DNA of 62,422 nucleotides from Clostridia bacterium (GTDB lineage Bacteria > Bacillota > Clostridia > Oscillospirales > SIG627), in the NCBI GenBank assembly GCA_017520825.1, contig JAFXEX010000021.1, positions 1 through 62,422 of the forward strand, given 5' to 3'. The position numbers and the translations under genes are program-made. Each line of letters starts with the position of its first letter. The first letter of the stretch is position 1. This document shows positions 1 through 7,916 of this stretch, piece by piece. Below the pieces are notes generated by a model. The model did no database searches. It was not told the origin of the DNA and worked only from the letters and a program-made list of their open reading frames with translations.

Positions 1-1
1 C

Positions 2-211
2 CTTACAGCAGGACTGAAGATGCTGAAGCAGATGAAGAAAACCGTTTTTAACATGATCATGATCTCAATAACACTCATCTGTATGGTCGTGTTTTCGTTG
101 TTCGCGGTGAAGTTTTCAACGATATTTTACATACTGATCAGTGGAATCTGCGGCATAGTGGTATATCTCCTCGGCAAGATCAGGAAGGAGAAAAAACATG
201 ATCTATCTTGA
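2..211 (+). CDS. Chromate transporter family protein, first half-size subunit (5' truncated by window edge)
   Basis: Only the last 69 codons are present; the reading frame is open from the first bases of the window, so the true start lies upstream. Two hydrophobic segments are visible (around FNMIMISITLICMVVFSL and FYILISGICGIVVYLLG), followed by a basic tail RKEKK. Small (about 190 residue) CHR proteins usually occur as adjacent pairs forming one transporter. The last 14 bases overlap the start of the next gene, which is a clear CHR half, so this is inferred to be its partner. Substrate is unproven: chromate or another oxyanion. Confidence 0.7.
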   Translation, partial: LTAGLKMLKQMKKTVFNMIMISITLICMVVFSLFAVKFSTIFYILISGICGIVVYLLGKIRKEKKHDLS

Positions 212-770
212 ATTGTTCTTAACCTTCCTTCAGATCGGTGCATTCTCCTTTGGTGGCGGATACGGAATGATTTCGCTGATACGAGAAAAAGTTTTGACGT
301 ACGGTTGGCTTACCGAGGAAGAAATGCTCAATATGATTGCCGTAGCAGAATCTACCCCAGGACCGATAGCAGTTAATATGGCAACGTTCGTTGGCTCGTC
401 ACAAGGTGGTTTCCTCGGCGCACTCCTCGCTACACTTGGCGTGGTATTGCCGTCATTTATTATCATTCTCGTAATTGCGGCTTTGATACGCAACTTTCTG
501 AAATATGCGGGGGTAAAAGCGTTTCTCTGCGGTATCCGTCCGTGTGTTGTTGGATTGATACTCGCAACGGCTATCACAATGTTTATGAGTACGGCAATCG
601 GGTTCGGTGGCATAGGAGATACACTTGCCATAGATTTTAAGGGCATTATCATATTTGCCATATTGATATTGATCAGCATCGTAGCGAAGCTTACATTCAA
701 GAAAAAACCAACTCCGATACTGATGATCATCATATCGGCGGGGCTCGGAATGCTGATGTATTCATTATAA
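198..770 (+). CDS. Chromate transporter (CHR family), half-size subunit
   Basis: 190-residue membrane protein. The CHR signature is plain: a first helix with QIGAFSFGGGYGMI (about residues 12-25) and an ESTPGPIAVNMATFVG stretch (about 51-66), followed by several hydrophobic helices to the C terminus. Its length fits the short-chain CHR proteins that work as heterodimeric pairs in the membrane. It overlaps the preceding partner by 14 bases, with GGAGAAAAA as ribosome binding site, indicating translational coupling. Known CHR proteins export chromate; many homologues in anaerobes have untested substrates. Confidence 0.9.
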   Translation: MIYLELFLTFLQIGAFSFGGGYGMISLIREKVLTYGWLTEEEMLNMIAVAESTPGPIAVNMATFVGSSQGGFLGALLATLGVVLPSFIIILVIAALIRNFLKYAGVKAFLCGIRPCVVGLILATAITMFMSTAIGFGGIGDTLAIDFKGIIIFAILILISIVAKLTFKKKPTPILMIIISAGLGMLMYSL

Positions 771-807
771 AAGTCTTGATAAACAAATTCCAATTTATCA
801 AATTAAA

Positions 808-918
808 ATAGGTGCAAATCCTTATAGGTAAATGCACCTATATTGCTAAAACTTGCACCCACCTAAAAATGGTATCAAAATTTTAGATTACTCAGAAAAA
901 TCAACTGTTTTCAGTTGA
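808..918. repeat. Two intergenic hairpins between chr pair and TSUP gene
   Basis: ATAGGTGCA (808-816) is complementary to TGCACCTAT (833-841), and TCAACTG (901-907) to CAGTTGA (912-918). They lie between the convergent chr and TSUP genes and could end transcription from both sides, although neither is followed by a clear T run. Confidence 0.45.
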
Positions 919-961
919 CCACATGTTCGCCTCGCTCTATATCAAAATCCCAATTTGTGAA

Positions 962-1738
962 TTAAAGATAATTCACCGCTAAGATCACGACGCTCGTGAC
1001 GATCATGACGATACCGACCACGCGATTTAAGGTTTTGGCATTAGCCTTGTTGGCAATTTTGGCGGCAATTCTCGCCCAAACAAGCGTAAACACAACGCAC
1101 AACACGAGGCAAAGGATATCGGGCATTCCTCCGATCACAAAATGGCTGACACCTCCGGTCAAAGCAGTAAACGCCATAATAAACACGCTCGTGCCAACCG
1201 CCAAGTGCATAGGATATCCAAGGAAAGAGGTCAGAACAAGAAGTAGCATCATTCCGCCGCCTGCGCCTGCAAAGCCGCAGATAAATCCGACGAATATACC
1301 GCCGACGATTGCCTTGATCAGTCTGCTTTTGGGAGAGCTTTCTTCCAATTGCTCCCTCGTTTTGTTGACGGGCTTTAAAAGAAAGCGCAAGCCGATTATA
1401 ATGAGTGCTATCTGCATCGTGCCACTCATAGCCTGTTCGGGTAAAAAGCTTGCTACAAAGCTGCCGATCATCGTTACGACCAACACGCTTACAAGCAAAG
1501 GTAAGCTGTTTTTTATATCTAAGTTTCCACTTTTCTTATAGGTATACGCACTGACAAGGCTTGCCAGAACATCGCTGATGAGTCCAATGCCAACCGCATC
1601 GTAGGCAGGGACACCTAAAAAGGTTATGAGCATTGGACCTATCACCGCGGCAGCACTCATACCGGCAAAGCCGGTTCCGATACCTGCACCTGCACCTGCG
1701 AAAAAGCATACAAGTATTTTTATCAGAATATCTTCCAT
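962..1738 (-). CDS. TauE/SafE (TSUP) family sulfite/anion permease
   Basis: 258-residue membrane protein with two homologous halves. Each half begins with the TSUP glycine-rich motif: GIGTGFAGMSAAAVIGP near residue 20 and GFICGFAGAGGGMMLL near residue 155. About eight membrane helices are expected. The family exports or imports sulfite, sulfoacetate and related organosulfur anions; the substrate here cannot be read from sequence. Start is the ATG at 1738, preceded by CGGAGA. It is monocistronic and convergent with the chr genes. Confidence 0.88.
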   Translation of the reverse strand: MEDILIKILVCFFAGAGAGIGTGFAGMSAAAVIGPMLITFLGVPAYDAVGIGLISDVLASLVSAYTYKKSGNLDIKNSLPLLVSVLVVTMIGSFVASFLPEQAMSGTMQIALIIIGLRFLLKPVNKTREQLEESSPKSRLIKAIVGGIFVGFICGFAGAGGGMMLLLVLTSFLGYPMHLAVGTSVFIMAFTALTGGVSHFVIGGMPDILCLVLCVVFTLVWARIAAKIANKANAKTLNRVVGIVMIVTSVVILAVNYL

Positions 1739-1839
1739 TGTATATCTCCGTTAACTTCTTATTTATCGGTGAGATTATTATATCATTTTTCGCGTCTTTT
1801 ATCAATCCCTTTTTCTTTGTTTACTGCAGTGCAATTTTT

Positions 1840-1876
1840 GAGGGCTGACGATTGTTTTCGTCAGCCCTCTTTTTTT
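1840..1876 (+). terminator. Hairpin with T run next to the lysR 3' end
   Basis: A 12-bp perfect stem GAGGGCTGACGA (1840-1851) / TCGTCAGCCCTC (1858-1869) is followed by seven T on the plus strand. It therefore reads as a rightward terminator, although the adjacent genes run leftward. The same stem core, GAGGGCTGAC, recurs in the terminator at 3717-3741. Confidence 0.6.
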
Positions 1877-2741
1877 ATCTGTATTTCAAATACTCCATGA
1901 ATTTCTTGGCGGCAATAGAGAGTGCATTTTGGCTTCGATAAGCCACGCCTATCCTTCTGAATGCAGGCACGTCAAGCTCTTTAGCCACTATTCTGTACGG
2001 TATTCTACGCAGTATCAGCTCGGGAAGAATAGCAATTCCGAGACCTCCCTCGACCATTGACATCACCGCATAATCATCCCACGTTGTAAAATGCACGTTT
2101 GGCGTGATGCCGTTTTTCTCGAATATTTCGGATATCTCCGCTTTCGCTCCCTTTTCAAGAAGCATAAAGGGATAATCGCACAATGCCTTTACGGGAAATT
2201 TGTCCTTATCGACAAGTGCGTGATCCTCGGGTATAACCACGAGTAGCTTATCTTCCTCTAAGAATACCGTTTCAAACTCATCGACAGTTGGCAGACGGAG
2301 AAAGCCGAGATCAACGCGCCCTGTTTTGATCCATTCCTCTATCTCGGTGTAATCGCCGAGCAATAGCTCATAGTCGATATTGGGATAGTCCTTTTGAAAC
2401 TCCTTGATGATGTTCGGCAACCAATGAGTTGCCACGCTTGAAAACGTACCGATACGGATAAGTCCAGATTGAAGCCCATTTATTTCGTCGATCTGCTCCT
2501 GCAAGCGCTCAAACTCTCGGCATACGCTTTGCGCGATTGGCAGTATCTTCATTCCGTCCGAGGTCAACTTCACGCCTGTGCGATTGCGCTCCAAGAGCGT
2601 CACGTTCCATTCCTTTTCCAAGTCGTTTATCATACGGCTCACAGCCGATTGTGAATAGTTGAGTATCTCCGCCGCCTTTGTAAAGCTGCCGTACTCCACG
2701 GTCTTGATAAACGCCATATATTTCTGTACGTTGGTATCCAT
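1875..2741 (-). CDS. LysR-family transcriptional regulator
   Basis: 288 residues. An N-terminal winged helix-turn-helix (residues about 5-65, FIKTVEYGSFTKAAEILNYS followed by QSAVSRMINDLE) is followed by a periplasmic-binding-like effector domain (about 90-285). It is transcribed away from a DMT transporter gene, with two perfect inverted repeats in the shared 113-bp gap. LysR regulators typically activate the divergent neighbour and repress themselves, so it probably controls export of a metabolite by that transporter (inference). Start ATG at 2741 is preceded by GAGGGATG. Confidence 0.93.
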   Translation of the reverse strand: MDTNVQKYMAFIKTVEYGSFTKAAEILNYSQSAVSRMINDLEKEWNVTLLERNRTGVKLTSDGMKILPIAQSVCREFERLQEQIDEINGLQSGLIRIGTFSSVATHWLPNIIKEFQKDYPNIDYELLLGDYTEIEEWIKTGRVDLGFLRLPTVDEFETVFLEEDKLLVVIPEDHALVDKDKFPVKALCDYPFMLLEKGAKAEISEIFEKNGITPNVHFTTWDDYAVMSMVEGGLGIAILPELILRRIPYRIVAKELDVPAFRRIGVAYRSQNALSIAAKKFMEYLKYR

Positions 2742-2775
2742 TTTTCATCCCTCTATCTATGAGTTTTTGTAATAC

Positions 2776-2831
2776 CGAATATGAGATATATTCGCTTGTG
2801 TAATTTATGATAATATGATATACTATTATCA
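2776..2831. promoter_or_regulatory. Divergent lysR / DMT control region with two inverted repeats
   Basis: CGAATAT (2776-2782) / ATATTCG (2788-2794) and TGATAATA (2808-2815) / TATTATCA (2824-2831) are perfect inverted repeats in the 113 bp between the two start codons. Dyads of this kind are the usual LysR recognition and activation sites. Confidence 0.55.
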
Positions 2832-2854
2832 CCGAATTGTCAAGAGGTTCTGAA

Positions 2855-3712
2855 ATGAAAGCATCGTATTTGAAATATATCTTTGCGCTATTGCTGTTTG
2901 GCTCAAACGGCATTGTGGCAAGTTTGATACATCTGAGCAGCTATGAGATCGTGCTTTTGCGCACGTTGATCGGAAGTTTATTATTAATCGCTATCTTTTT
3001 TATCGCAAGGGAGAAGCTGACATTTTACAAGTACAAAACGCAAAGCGTATTCCTTGCCATATCGGGAATTGCAATGGGAACGAGTTGGATATTCTTGTAT
3101 GAGGCATACGACGAGATCGGTGTCAGCCTTGCCTCGCTCGCTTATTACTGCGGTCCTGTCATTGTGATGATGCTGTCGCCGTTTCTGTTCGGAGAAAACC
3201 TCACAAAGATCAAGGTGTGTAGTTTTCTCGTAGTTCTTGTCGGCATTTTCCTCGTCAATGGAACGGCGTTTGAAAACGGCGTGAGCATATGGGGACTTGC
3301 TTACGGTCTGCTCTCGGCGGTATGCTATTCACTAATGGTCATGTTTAACAAGAAAGCGAAGGGCATCACGGGGCTTGAAAACTCGATGCTTCAGCTTTTT
3401 ATGGCATTTATTACAGTTGCTATCTTCGTTGGCATCAAGCAAGGCTACCGTATGGAGATCGACACACAAAGTATTATCCCTATTCTTGTATTAGGACTTC
3501 TGAATACGGGCATCGGTTGTTATTTTTATTTCTCGTCTATCGGGAAGCTGCCTGTGCAGACGGTTGCGATATGCGGATATCTCGAGCCGCTGTCAGCGGT
3601 ATTGTTCTCGGTGATCTTCTTGAAAGAAACAATGCTACCGATACAAATCATCGGCGCAGTGCTTATCATCGGAGGAGCAATGCTTGGGGAATATAGAAAA
3701 CGGCAAACATAA
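2855..3712 (+). CDS. DMT superfamily (EamA-type) transporter
   Basis: 285-residue protein with about ten hydrophobic helices arranged as two EamA repeats. The second repeat ends in the typical GYLEPLSAVLFSVIFLKE pattern followed by a glycine-rich last helix (IIGAVLIIGGAMLGE). EamA proteins are mostly exporters of amino acids or other small metabolites in the cytoplasmic membrane. The start at 2855 (MKASYLKY) is preferred over an upstream in-frame ATG because AGAGG lies at the right distance. It is divergent from and probably regulated by the LysR gene. A strong terminator follows. Confidence 0.9.
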   Translation: MKASYLKYIFALLLFGSNGIVASLIHLSSYEIVLLRTLIGSLLLIAIFFIAREKLTFYKYKTQSVFLAISGIAMGTSWIFLYEAYDEIGVSLASLAYYCGPVIVMMLSPFLFGENLTKIKVCSFLVVLVGIFLVNGTAFENGVSIWGLAYGLLSAVCYSLMVMFNKKAKGITGLENSMLQLFMAFITVAIFVGIKQGYRMEIDTQSIIPILVLGLLNTGIGCYFYFSSIGKLPVQTVAICGYLEPLSAVLFSVIFLKETMLPIQIIGAVLIIGGAMLGEYRKRQT

Positions 3713-3716
3713 GGTT

Positions 3717-3746
3717 GAGGGCTGACCAATGGTCAGCCCTCTTTCG
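3717..3746 (+). terminator. Rho-independent terminator of the DMT transporter gene
   Basis: GAGGGCTGACC (3717-3727) pairs with GGTCAGCCCTC (3731-3741), followed by TTTCGTT. It begins immediately after the stop codon. Confidence 0.8.
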
Positions 3747-3780
3747 TTATGCGTTTTTTGCTTGTTTTTTCATCGACATA

Positions 3781-3975
3781 AATCTCTGCCGAGATTTTCG
3801 ATATGTCAAAAATGACTCGATATGCGCTGACACACTCGATATGTTACCTTACGGCAACGAGATTTATATCATATCGAGTTTTGAGCAAAGCGAAAAACAT
3901 ATGGATTTTGTGATAACAAAAATATCGAGCATTCGAAGATTGCATATCGACAGAAATTATAGATATCTCTATGGT
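3781..3975. repeat. CGATATG hairpin array, degenerate copy
   Basis: This 300-bp gap holds no gene. CGATATG occurs at 3799, 3818 and 3837 with about 19-bp spacing, then in inverse orientation (CATATCG) at 3870 and 3943 with partial copies at 3898 and 3922. AATCTC/GAGATT (3781-3796) forms a small hairpin, and GTTACCTTACGGCAAC fills one unit. The same heptamer organises the much cleaner array at 13656-13740. Confidence 0.6.
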
Positions 3976-4015
3976 TTCGGCTTTTAAGTCATACGCTTCA
4001 AAAGGGGAGAGAGTG

Positions 4016-4225
4016 TCAGTCTTTTTGAAACTCAAGAATATCTTCAACACGGCAGTCCAGCGCCTGACAAATTGAGGCGAGGGTTGAAAAGCGTATTGCC
4101 GTAACCTTGTTATTTTTTATCTTTGACAGATTAACGTTGGAAATTCCCACACGCTCGGCAAGCTCGTTGAGGGACATTTTTCGCTCCACCATCATTCTGT
4201 CAAGCTTTAAAACGATTTTTCCCAT
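4016..4225 (-). CDS. XRE/Cro-CI family small HTH regulator (YozG-like)
   Basis: 69 residues consisting almost entirely of a Cro/CI helix-turn-helix: MSLNELAERVGISNVNLSKI, then FSTLASICQALDCRVEDIL. The start MGKIVLKLD at 4225 is chosen because GAGGCG precedes it; a longer frame from 4264 overlaps the upstream gene. It follows the DUF2975 membrane protein in one operon, a pairing also known for B. subtilis yoaS/yozG. It probably autoregulates through the GACAAACATTAAA direct repeats over the operon promoter (inference). Confidence 0.88.
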   Translation of the reverse strand: MGKIVLKLDRMMVERKMSLNELAERVGISNVNLSKIKNNKVTAIRFSTLASICQALDCRVEDILEFQKD

Positions 4226-4235
4226 ATCAAGCGCC

Positions 4236-4793
4236 TCAAAGAAGTCCGTCAACGTCTTTTTCAAGCTTTGCGCCGTGAATAAAATACTGCGTCAGGCACA
4301 AAACGATAACGCCCATAAGTATACCACCCATATCAATACTTATCTCGGCAGATTCCACGCCGGTTACAAGACGTATTATGACGCTCATAATAAAACCGAT
4401 TACGGGAACGGCGATTGAAAAAATTCCAATCTCTTTCATCATGCGTACATTATCCTTTTGGAAGGGAGTTCCGTTTTCGGACTTTTTGAAGATAAGATGC
4501 AGATTGCGAAATACCATTGCCATAATAGCCAAAATGACAGTTGCGCCGATGCCGAAAAGCATAAAGAAGGTCATATCAACGGCTTCGTTAACCACGGGCA
4601 CGTTCACCTCAAATCCGTATACCTCAAGATTCGCGCCACAGCATTCCTTGGCATCAAAGCTCACGAAAAGCTTAACCCAATCGGGAGCTACTGCCGAGCA
4701 AACGGTTGCCGACGCCATAAGTACTGCTCCCACCCAATGGAACACCTCTAAAATCTTCGTAATAATTTTTCCAAGCACGTTAATACCTTTCAT
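4236..4793 (-). CDS. DUF2975 family membrane protein
   Basis: 185 residues with four hydrophobic segments: an N-terminal helix (VFHWVGAVLMASATVCSAV), one near residue 75 (FFMLFGIGATVILAIMAMVF), one near 120 and one near 150. A charged loop NLHLIFKKSENGTPFQKDNVRM with the DUF2975-type GTPF motif lies between. Start at 4793 (MKGINVLG) has GGAGG eight bases upstream. Function is unknown; the recurrent partnership with an XRE regulator suggests a small stress or signalling module. It is first in the operon with the XRE gene. Confidence 0.85.
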   Translation of the reverse strand: MKGINVLGKIITKILEVFHWVGAVLMASATVCSAVAPDWVKLFVSFDAKECCGANLEVYGFEVNVPVVNEAVDMTFFMLFGIGATVILAIMAMVFRNLHLIFKKSENGTPFQKDNVRMMKEIGIFSIAVPVIGFIMSVIIRLVTGVESAEISIDMGGILMGVIVLCLTQYFIHGAKLEKDVDGLL

Positions 4794-4826
4794 TGCGTTT
4801 ACCTCCAATATTTTCTTGACGATATA

Positions 4827-4874
4827 ATCATAGCACGATATTTAATGTTTGTCAATATATTTTTAATGTTTGTC
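4827..4874 (-). promoter_or_regulatory. Promoter of the DUF2975-XRE operon with a 21-bp-phased direct repeat
   Basis: Reading leftward: -35 TTGACA (4850-4855), 17-bp spacer, -10 TATGAT (4827-4832). The 13-mer GACAAACATTAAA occurs twice (4862-4874 and 4841-4853), exactly 21 bp apart, the second overlapping the -35 box. This is a likely operator for the XRE protein. Confidence 0.7.
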
Positions 4875-4875
4875 G

Positions 4876-5682
4876 TTAAATTGTGTGCTTTCTGTAATTC
4901 AGAGGAGTGGTGCCAAAATGCTCCTTAAAGCTTTTTATGAAATAGGAGGAGTCGACGAAGCCCACTACCTCTGCAATTTCTGACACCGAGCTTTCGCTGT
5001 ATTTCAGATATCTGCAGGCGTGCTCCATACGGAGCTTCTGTCTGTACTCGGCAGGGGAGCATCCCATATGCCTTTTGAAGAGCCGTCTGAAATACACCTC
5101 ACTTATATTGCAGGCGTGTGACAGTTGGCTGACACTTACGTTCTCGTTATAATGAATATGCAAATATTCCACTGCGTCACGAATCAGCTCAAAGCCGTCA
5201 CTGTAGGTGACGCTTTTTTCGCTTTCATCCCCCATGGCGTTAAGAAGGTTATATATCAGAACGTTATATTTAGAGGGGATTTGTTGTATAGAAAGGTCCA
5301 CATGCTCAAGCTCCTTGACGAATAAGCCTGCGTCGGATACCGAGAAGCGTTCTATCTCGTTGGGGTCGTTGAGGATTTCGCCCTTATGGTCGAACAGCAG
5401 AAAATTTATATTTACAGTGGACGACTCTTCGTTACGGAAGCCGTAAAACTCGGCGACGTATTCACTTCCTGCCGGAACGTACAGTATTTCTCCATTGGAG
5501 GCGTCAACCCTTTTTCCTCCCTTCGTTACGTAGGTTGCCGAGCAACCGTCGAGATACAAAAGCATATGATGTCCTTTGGGCACCCCTATACAGCTCCACC
5601 TTTTTTCCTCTCGCCAGAACTGTCTCAAAACGTTCAGATAGCTTACTCTGTAATCTGTTTTATAAAAATCGGATATATTCAT
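4876..5682 (-). CDS. AraC-family transcriptional regulator
   Basis: 268 residues. The N-terminal half is a cupin-like sensing domain (MLLYLDGCSATYV and FLLFDHKG strands). The C-terminal 100 residues are the double HTH of AraC regulators: VSQLSHACNISEVYFRRLFK, then VSEIAEVVGFVDSSYFIKSF and FGTTPLNYRK. Start MNISDFYK at 5682 is preferred to a frame starting six codons upstream. It is divergent from a transporter-oxidoreductase pair, which suggests regulation of uptake and oxidation of a sugar, polyol or similar compound (inference). Confidence 0.9.
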   Translation of the reverse strand: MNISDFYKTDYRVSYLNVLRQFWREEKRWSCIGVPKGHHMLLYLDGCSATYVTKGGKRVDASNGEILYVPAGSEYVAEFYGFRNEESSTVNINFLLFDHKGEILNDPNEIERFSVSDAGLFVKELEHVDLSIQQIPSKYNVLIYNLLNAMGDESEKSVTYSDGFELIRDAVEYLHIHYNENVSVSQLSHACNISEVYFRRLFKRHMGCSPAEYRQKLRMEHACRYLKYSESSVSEIAEVVGFVDSSYFIKSFKEHFGTTPLNYRKHTI

Positions 5683-5755
5683 AGCCCCATTGTAGCACAC
5701 TTTTTCACTTAATGCAACAGTTTCGGAAAATTATATTTTTGTATTGATTTATTAC

Positions 5756-5784
5756 TTGATATAATTCTGCCACGGCGTTATAAT
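5756..5784 (+). promoter_or_regulatory. Promoter of the DMT-oxidoreductase operon
   Basis: -35 TTGATA (5756-5761), 17-bp spacer, -10 TATAAT (5779-5784), about 30 bp before the ATG at 5814. It lies in the AraC intergenic region. Confidence 0.65.
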
Positions 5785-5813
5785 TTTATTAGAAAATTTA
5801 CAGAGGGAAGGCT

Positions 5814-6686
5814 ATGGGCTATATATTTTTGTTGCTTGCAAAAATTGCTGCAACGGTTAAAATGATATCGGTTAAAAGCTGTGGAACTATTGCAACGGGC
5901 ACCCGAAACAGCGTAAGGATAAACCTTATACGCTCGGTGGGGTGTCTTGCAGTCAGTCTTGCAGTTTGTCTTGCCACGGGCTTTGGTAAAACGGACACCG
6001 TGGGAATTATAATTTCCGTTCTGTCGGGAATTTCCAACGGACTTTTGCTATGCACCTGGATACTGTGCGCTAACAAAGTGCCTCTTTGTACGGTTGAGGT
6101 TTTTTGTATGATCGGTGGTGTGGTTTTGCCTCTCGTTGTGTCCCCACTGATTTTCAAGGGTGAAGGGGTTGCTCTTATGCAATGGATAGGCTCTGGGTTA
6201 CTGTTTGGCGCAATGCTCTGTCTGTCGAGGAGCAACGGCAAGGCAAGGCTTACGCCGGGTAGTGTTGCCCTTCTCGTAATCTGTGGACTTTCAAACTTCG
6301 GATGCGTGCTTACCAAAAAGCTTTACACCTCTCTTTCGGTGGGTACCGTTGAGGATTTTCAGCTTTACACCTTTCTGTTTACCTGCGTGACGCTTTTGCT
6401 CATACTACTTTTCTTTCCCAAGGGCGAAAAGGAAGAAAGCGCAAGGCTTTCCCTTAAGGTTACCCTCTATATAGGTCTGGCAATAGTTATGCTCTATCTT
6501 GCCGAGTATCTCACCACGCTTTCCTCGGGATATCTTTCCTCGGCAGTGTTTTATCCTCTTTCTTACGTTATATCAATGCCTCTGACCTTTCTCATAGACG
6601 TTGTCCTTTATAAAGAAAAAATCACGTCCGAAAGCCTTATGGGCATAGCGCTGGTAACGTTGTCGGGCGTACTGGTAAATCTATAA
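5814..6686 (+). CDS. EamA/DMT-like membrane transporter
   Basis: 290 residues with about ten hydrophobic helices in two repeats. The C-terminal half ends YLSSAVFYPLSYVISMPLTF, then a charged loop VLYKEKITSESLMGIALVTL typical of DMT permeases. Ribosome site GAGGGAAGG precedes ATG 5814. An MFS or ECF origin is unlikely given the ten-helix DMT pattern. It lies 18 bp upstream of a Gfo/Idh/MocA oxidoreductase and is divergent from AraC, so it may move the substrate or product of that enzyme. Confidence 0.75.
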   Translation: MGYIFLLLAKIAATVKMISVKSCGTIATGTRNSVRINLIRSVGCLAVSLAVCLATGFGKTDTVGIIISVLSGISNGLLLCTWILCANKVPLCTVEVFCMIGGVVLPLVVSPLIFKGEGVALMQWIGSGLLFGAMLCLSRSNGKARLTPGSVALLVICGLSNFGCVLTKKLYTSLSVGTVEDFQLYTFLFTCVTLLLILLFFPKGEKEESARLSLKVTLYIGLAIVMLYLAEYLTTLSSGYLSSAVFYPLSYVISMPLTFLIDVVLYKEKITSESLMGIALVTLSGVLVNL

Positions 6687-6704
6687 TCCGAAAAGGAGAT
6701 AATT

Positions 6705-7847
6705 ATGTTAAAAATAGGTGTAATCGGCTACGGCATTCGCATAAGCAGTATAGTCAAAGAGCTTGTAGAAACGGGCGAGGTACAGCTTGTGGCAGTAGCA
6801 GATATTGACGTATTGGGTGTAAAAAAGCGTTTTCAGGACTTTGAGCCACTGAAGGACGCCACCTTTTACAGCGATGCAGAGGAAATGCTGAAAAAGGAAA
6901 GGCTTGACGGAGTTTGTATCGGTACTCGTTGCTCGTTGCACACCCACTACGCTCTTCTGGTGGCAAGGTATAATATTCCTATGTTTCTCGAAAAGCCCGT
7001 TTGTACCAATTACGAGGACCTTGAACGGCTTAAATCAATACTTCACGTAAGTGAAAAAACTGTGGTTTCCTTTCCCTTGCGCTTCACCGTATTTACCACC
7101 CGTATAAAAGAAATGATAGAAGGTGGAAAGTGTGGAGAAATAGTGCAGGTACAAGCCTACAACAACGTTTCCTACGGACATCGCTATTATCACAAGTGGT
7201 ACAGAGACGAGAAGGAAACCGGTGGTATGTTTATGCAGAAGGCTACCCACGATTTTGACTATATCAACTACGTACTCGGCGAAATAAAGCCCGTAAGAGT
7301 CTGCGCAATGAAATCAAAGCAGTATTTCAAGGGGGATAAGCCAGAGGGCTTGCTTTGTTCAAGTTGTCCCGATGCCAAGACCTGCCCCGAATCGCCTCAG
7401 AATATTATGAAGCACGACCCTGCCTTTCCCGGTGAGCAGTGTTGCTTTGCCGTTGACACGGGTAACGAGGACAGTGGCTCGGCTATCGTGGAATACGATA
7501 ACGGAATGCACGTTACGTATACTCAGAACTTCGTAACCAAATTTGACGCTGCAAAGAGGGGCGCAAGGTTTATAGGAACGGAGGCCACCCTTGAATTTGA
7601 TTGGACGAAATCCGAAATGACGGTGTACAATCACCGTGACAGATTCGTTGAAAGGCATACCTGCCCCAACAACGCTGCCGGACATTTTGGCGCAGACCCC
7701 ATTCTCATTCAGAATTTTGTAGACGTGATGAAGGGGGAGGACGCATCCCACGCCACTCTTTGCGAGGGTATACTCAGCGCAGAAATGTGCCTTGCAGCAA
7801 GAAAGTCGGCAGAGGAGCATATTTTTGTTGACATAACGAGGGTATGA
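6705..7847 (+). CDS. Gfo/Idh/MocA family oxidoreductase
   Basis: 380 residues. The N-terminal Rossmann fold starts MLKIGVIGYGIRISSIV (GxGxR-type dinucleotide motif) and continues with FLEKPVCTNYEDL, where the EKP lysine is the family's typical catalytic or binding lysine (about residue 97). The C-terminal alpha/beta domain has FMQKATHDFDYINYVLGE, with the HDFD motif near 178. A cysteine group CSSCPDAKTCPE (about 222-233) could bind metal. Enzymes of this family are NAD(P)-dependent dehydrogenases of sugars, inositols and related compounds; substrate unknown. Last gene of the operon. Confidence 0.92.
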   Translation: MLKIGVIGYGIRISSIVKELVETGEVQLVAVADIDVLGVKKRFQDFEPLKDATFYSDAEEMLKKERLDGVCIGTRCSLHTHYALLVARYNIPMFLEKPVCTNYEDLERLKSILHVSEKTVVSFPLRFTVFTTRIKEMIEGGKCGEIVQVQAYNNVSYGHRYYHKWYRDEKETGGMFMQKATHDFDYINYVLGEIKPVRVCAMKSKQYFKGDKPEGLLCSSCPDAKTCPESPQNIMKHDPAFPGEQCCFAVDTGNEDSGSAIVEYDNGMHVTYTQNFVTKFDAAKRGARFIGTEATLEFDWTKSEMTVYNHRDRFVERHTCPNNAAGHFGADPILIQNFVDVMKGEDASHATLCEGILSAEMCLAARKSAEEHIFVDITRV

Positions 7848-7855
7848 AGATATAA

Positions 7856-7882
7856 TAAAGGGGACTGAAGAGTCCCTTTTTC
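7856..7882 (+). terminator. Terminator after the oxidoreductase gene
   Basis: GGGACT-gaag-AGTCCC with flanking A/T pairs, followed by TTTTT. Confidence 0.75.
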
Positions 7883-7916
7883 AGTTGATTTAGAGGTATT
7901 TTTAAGGAGCAATAAA

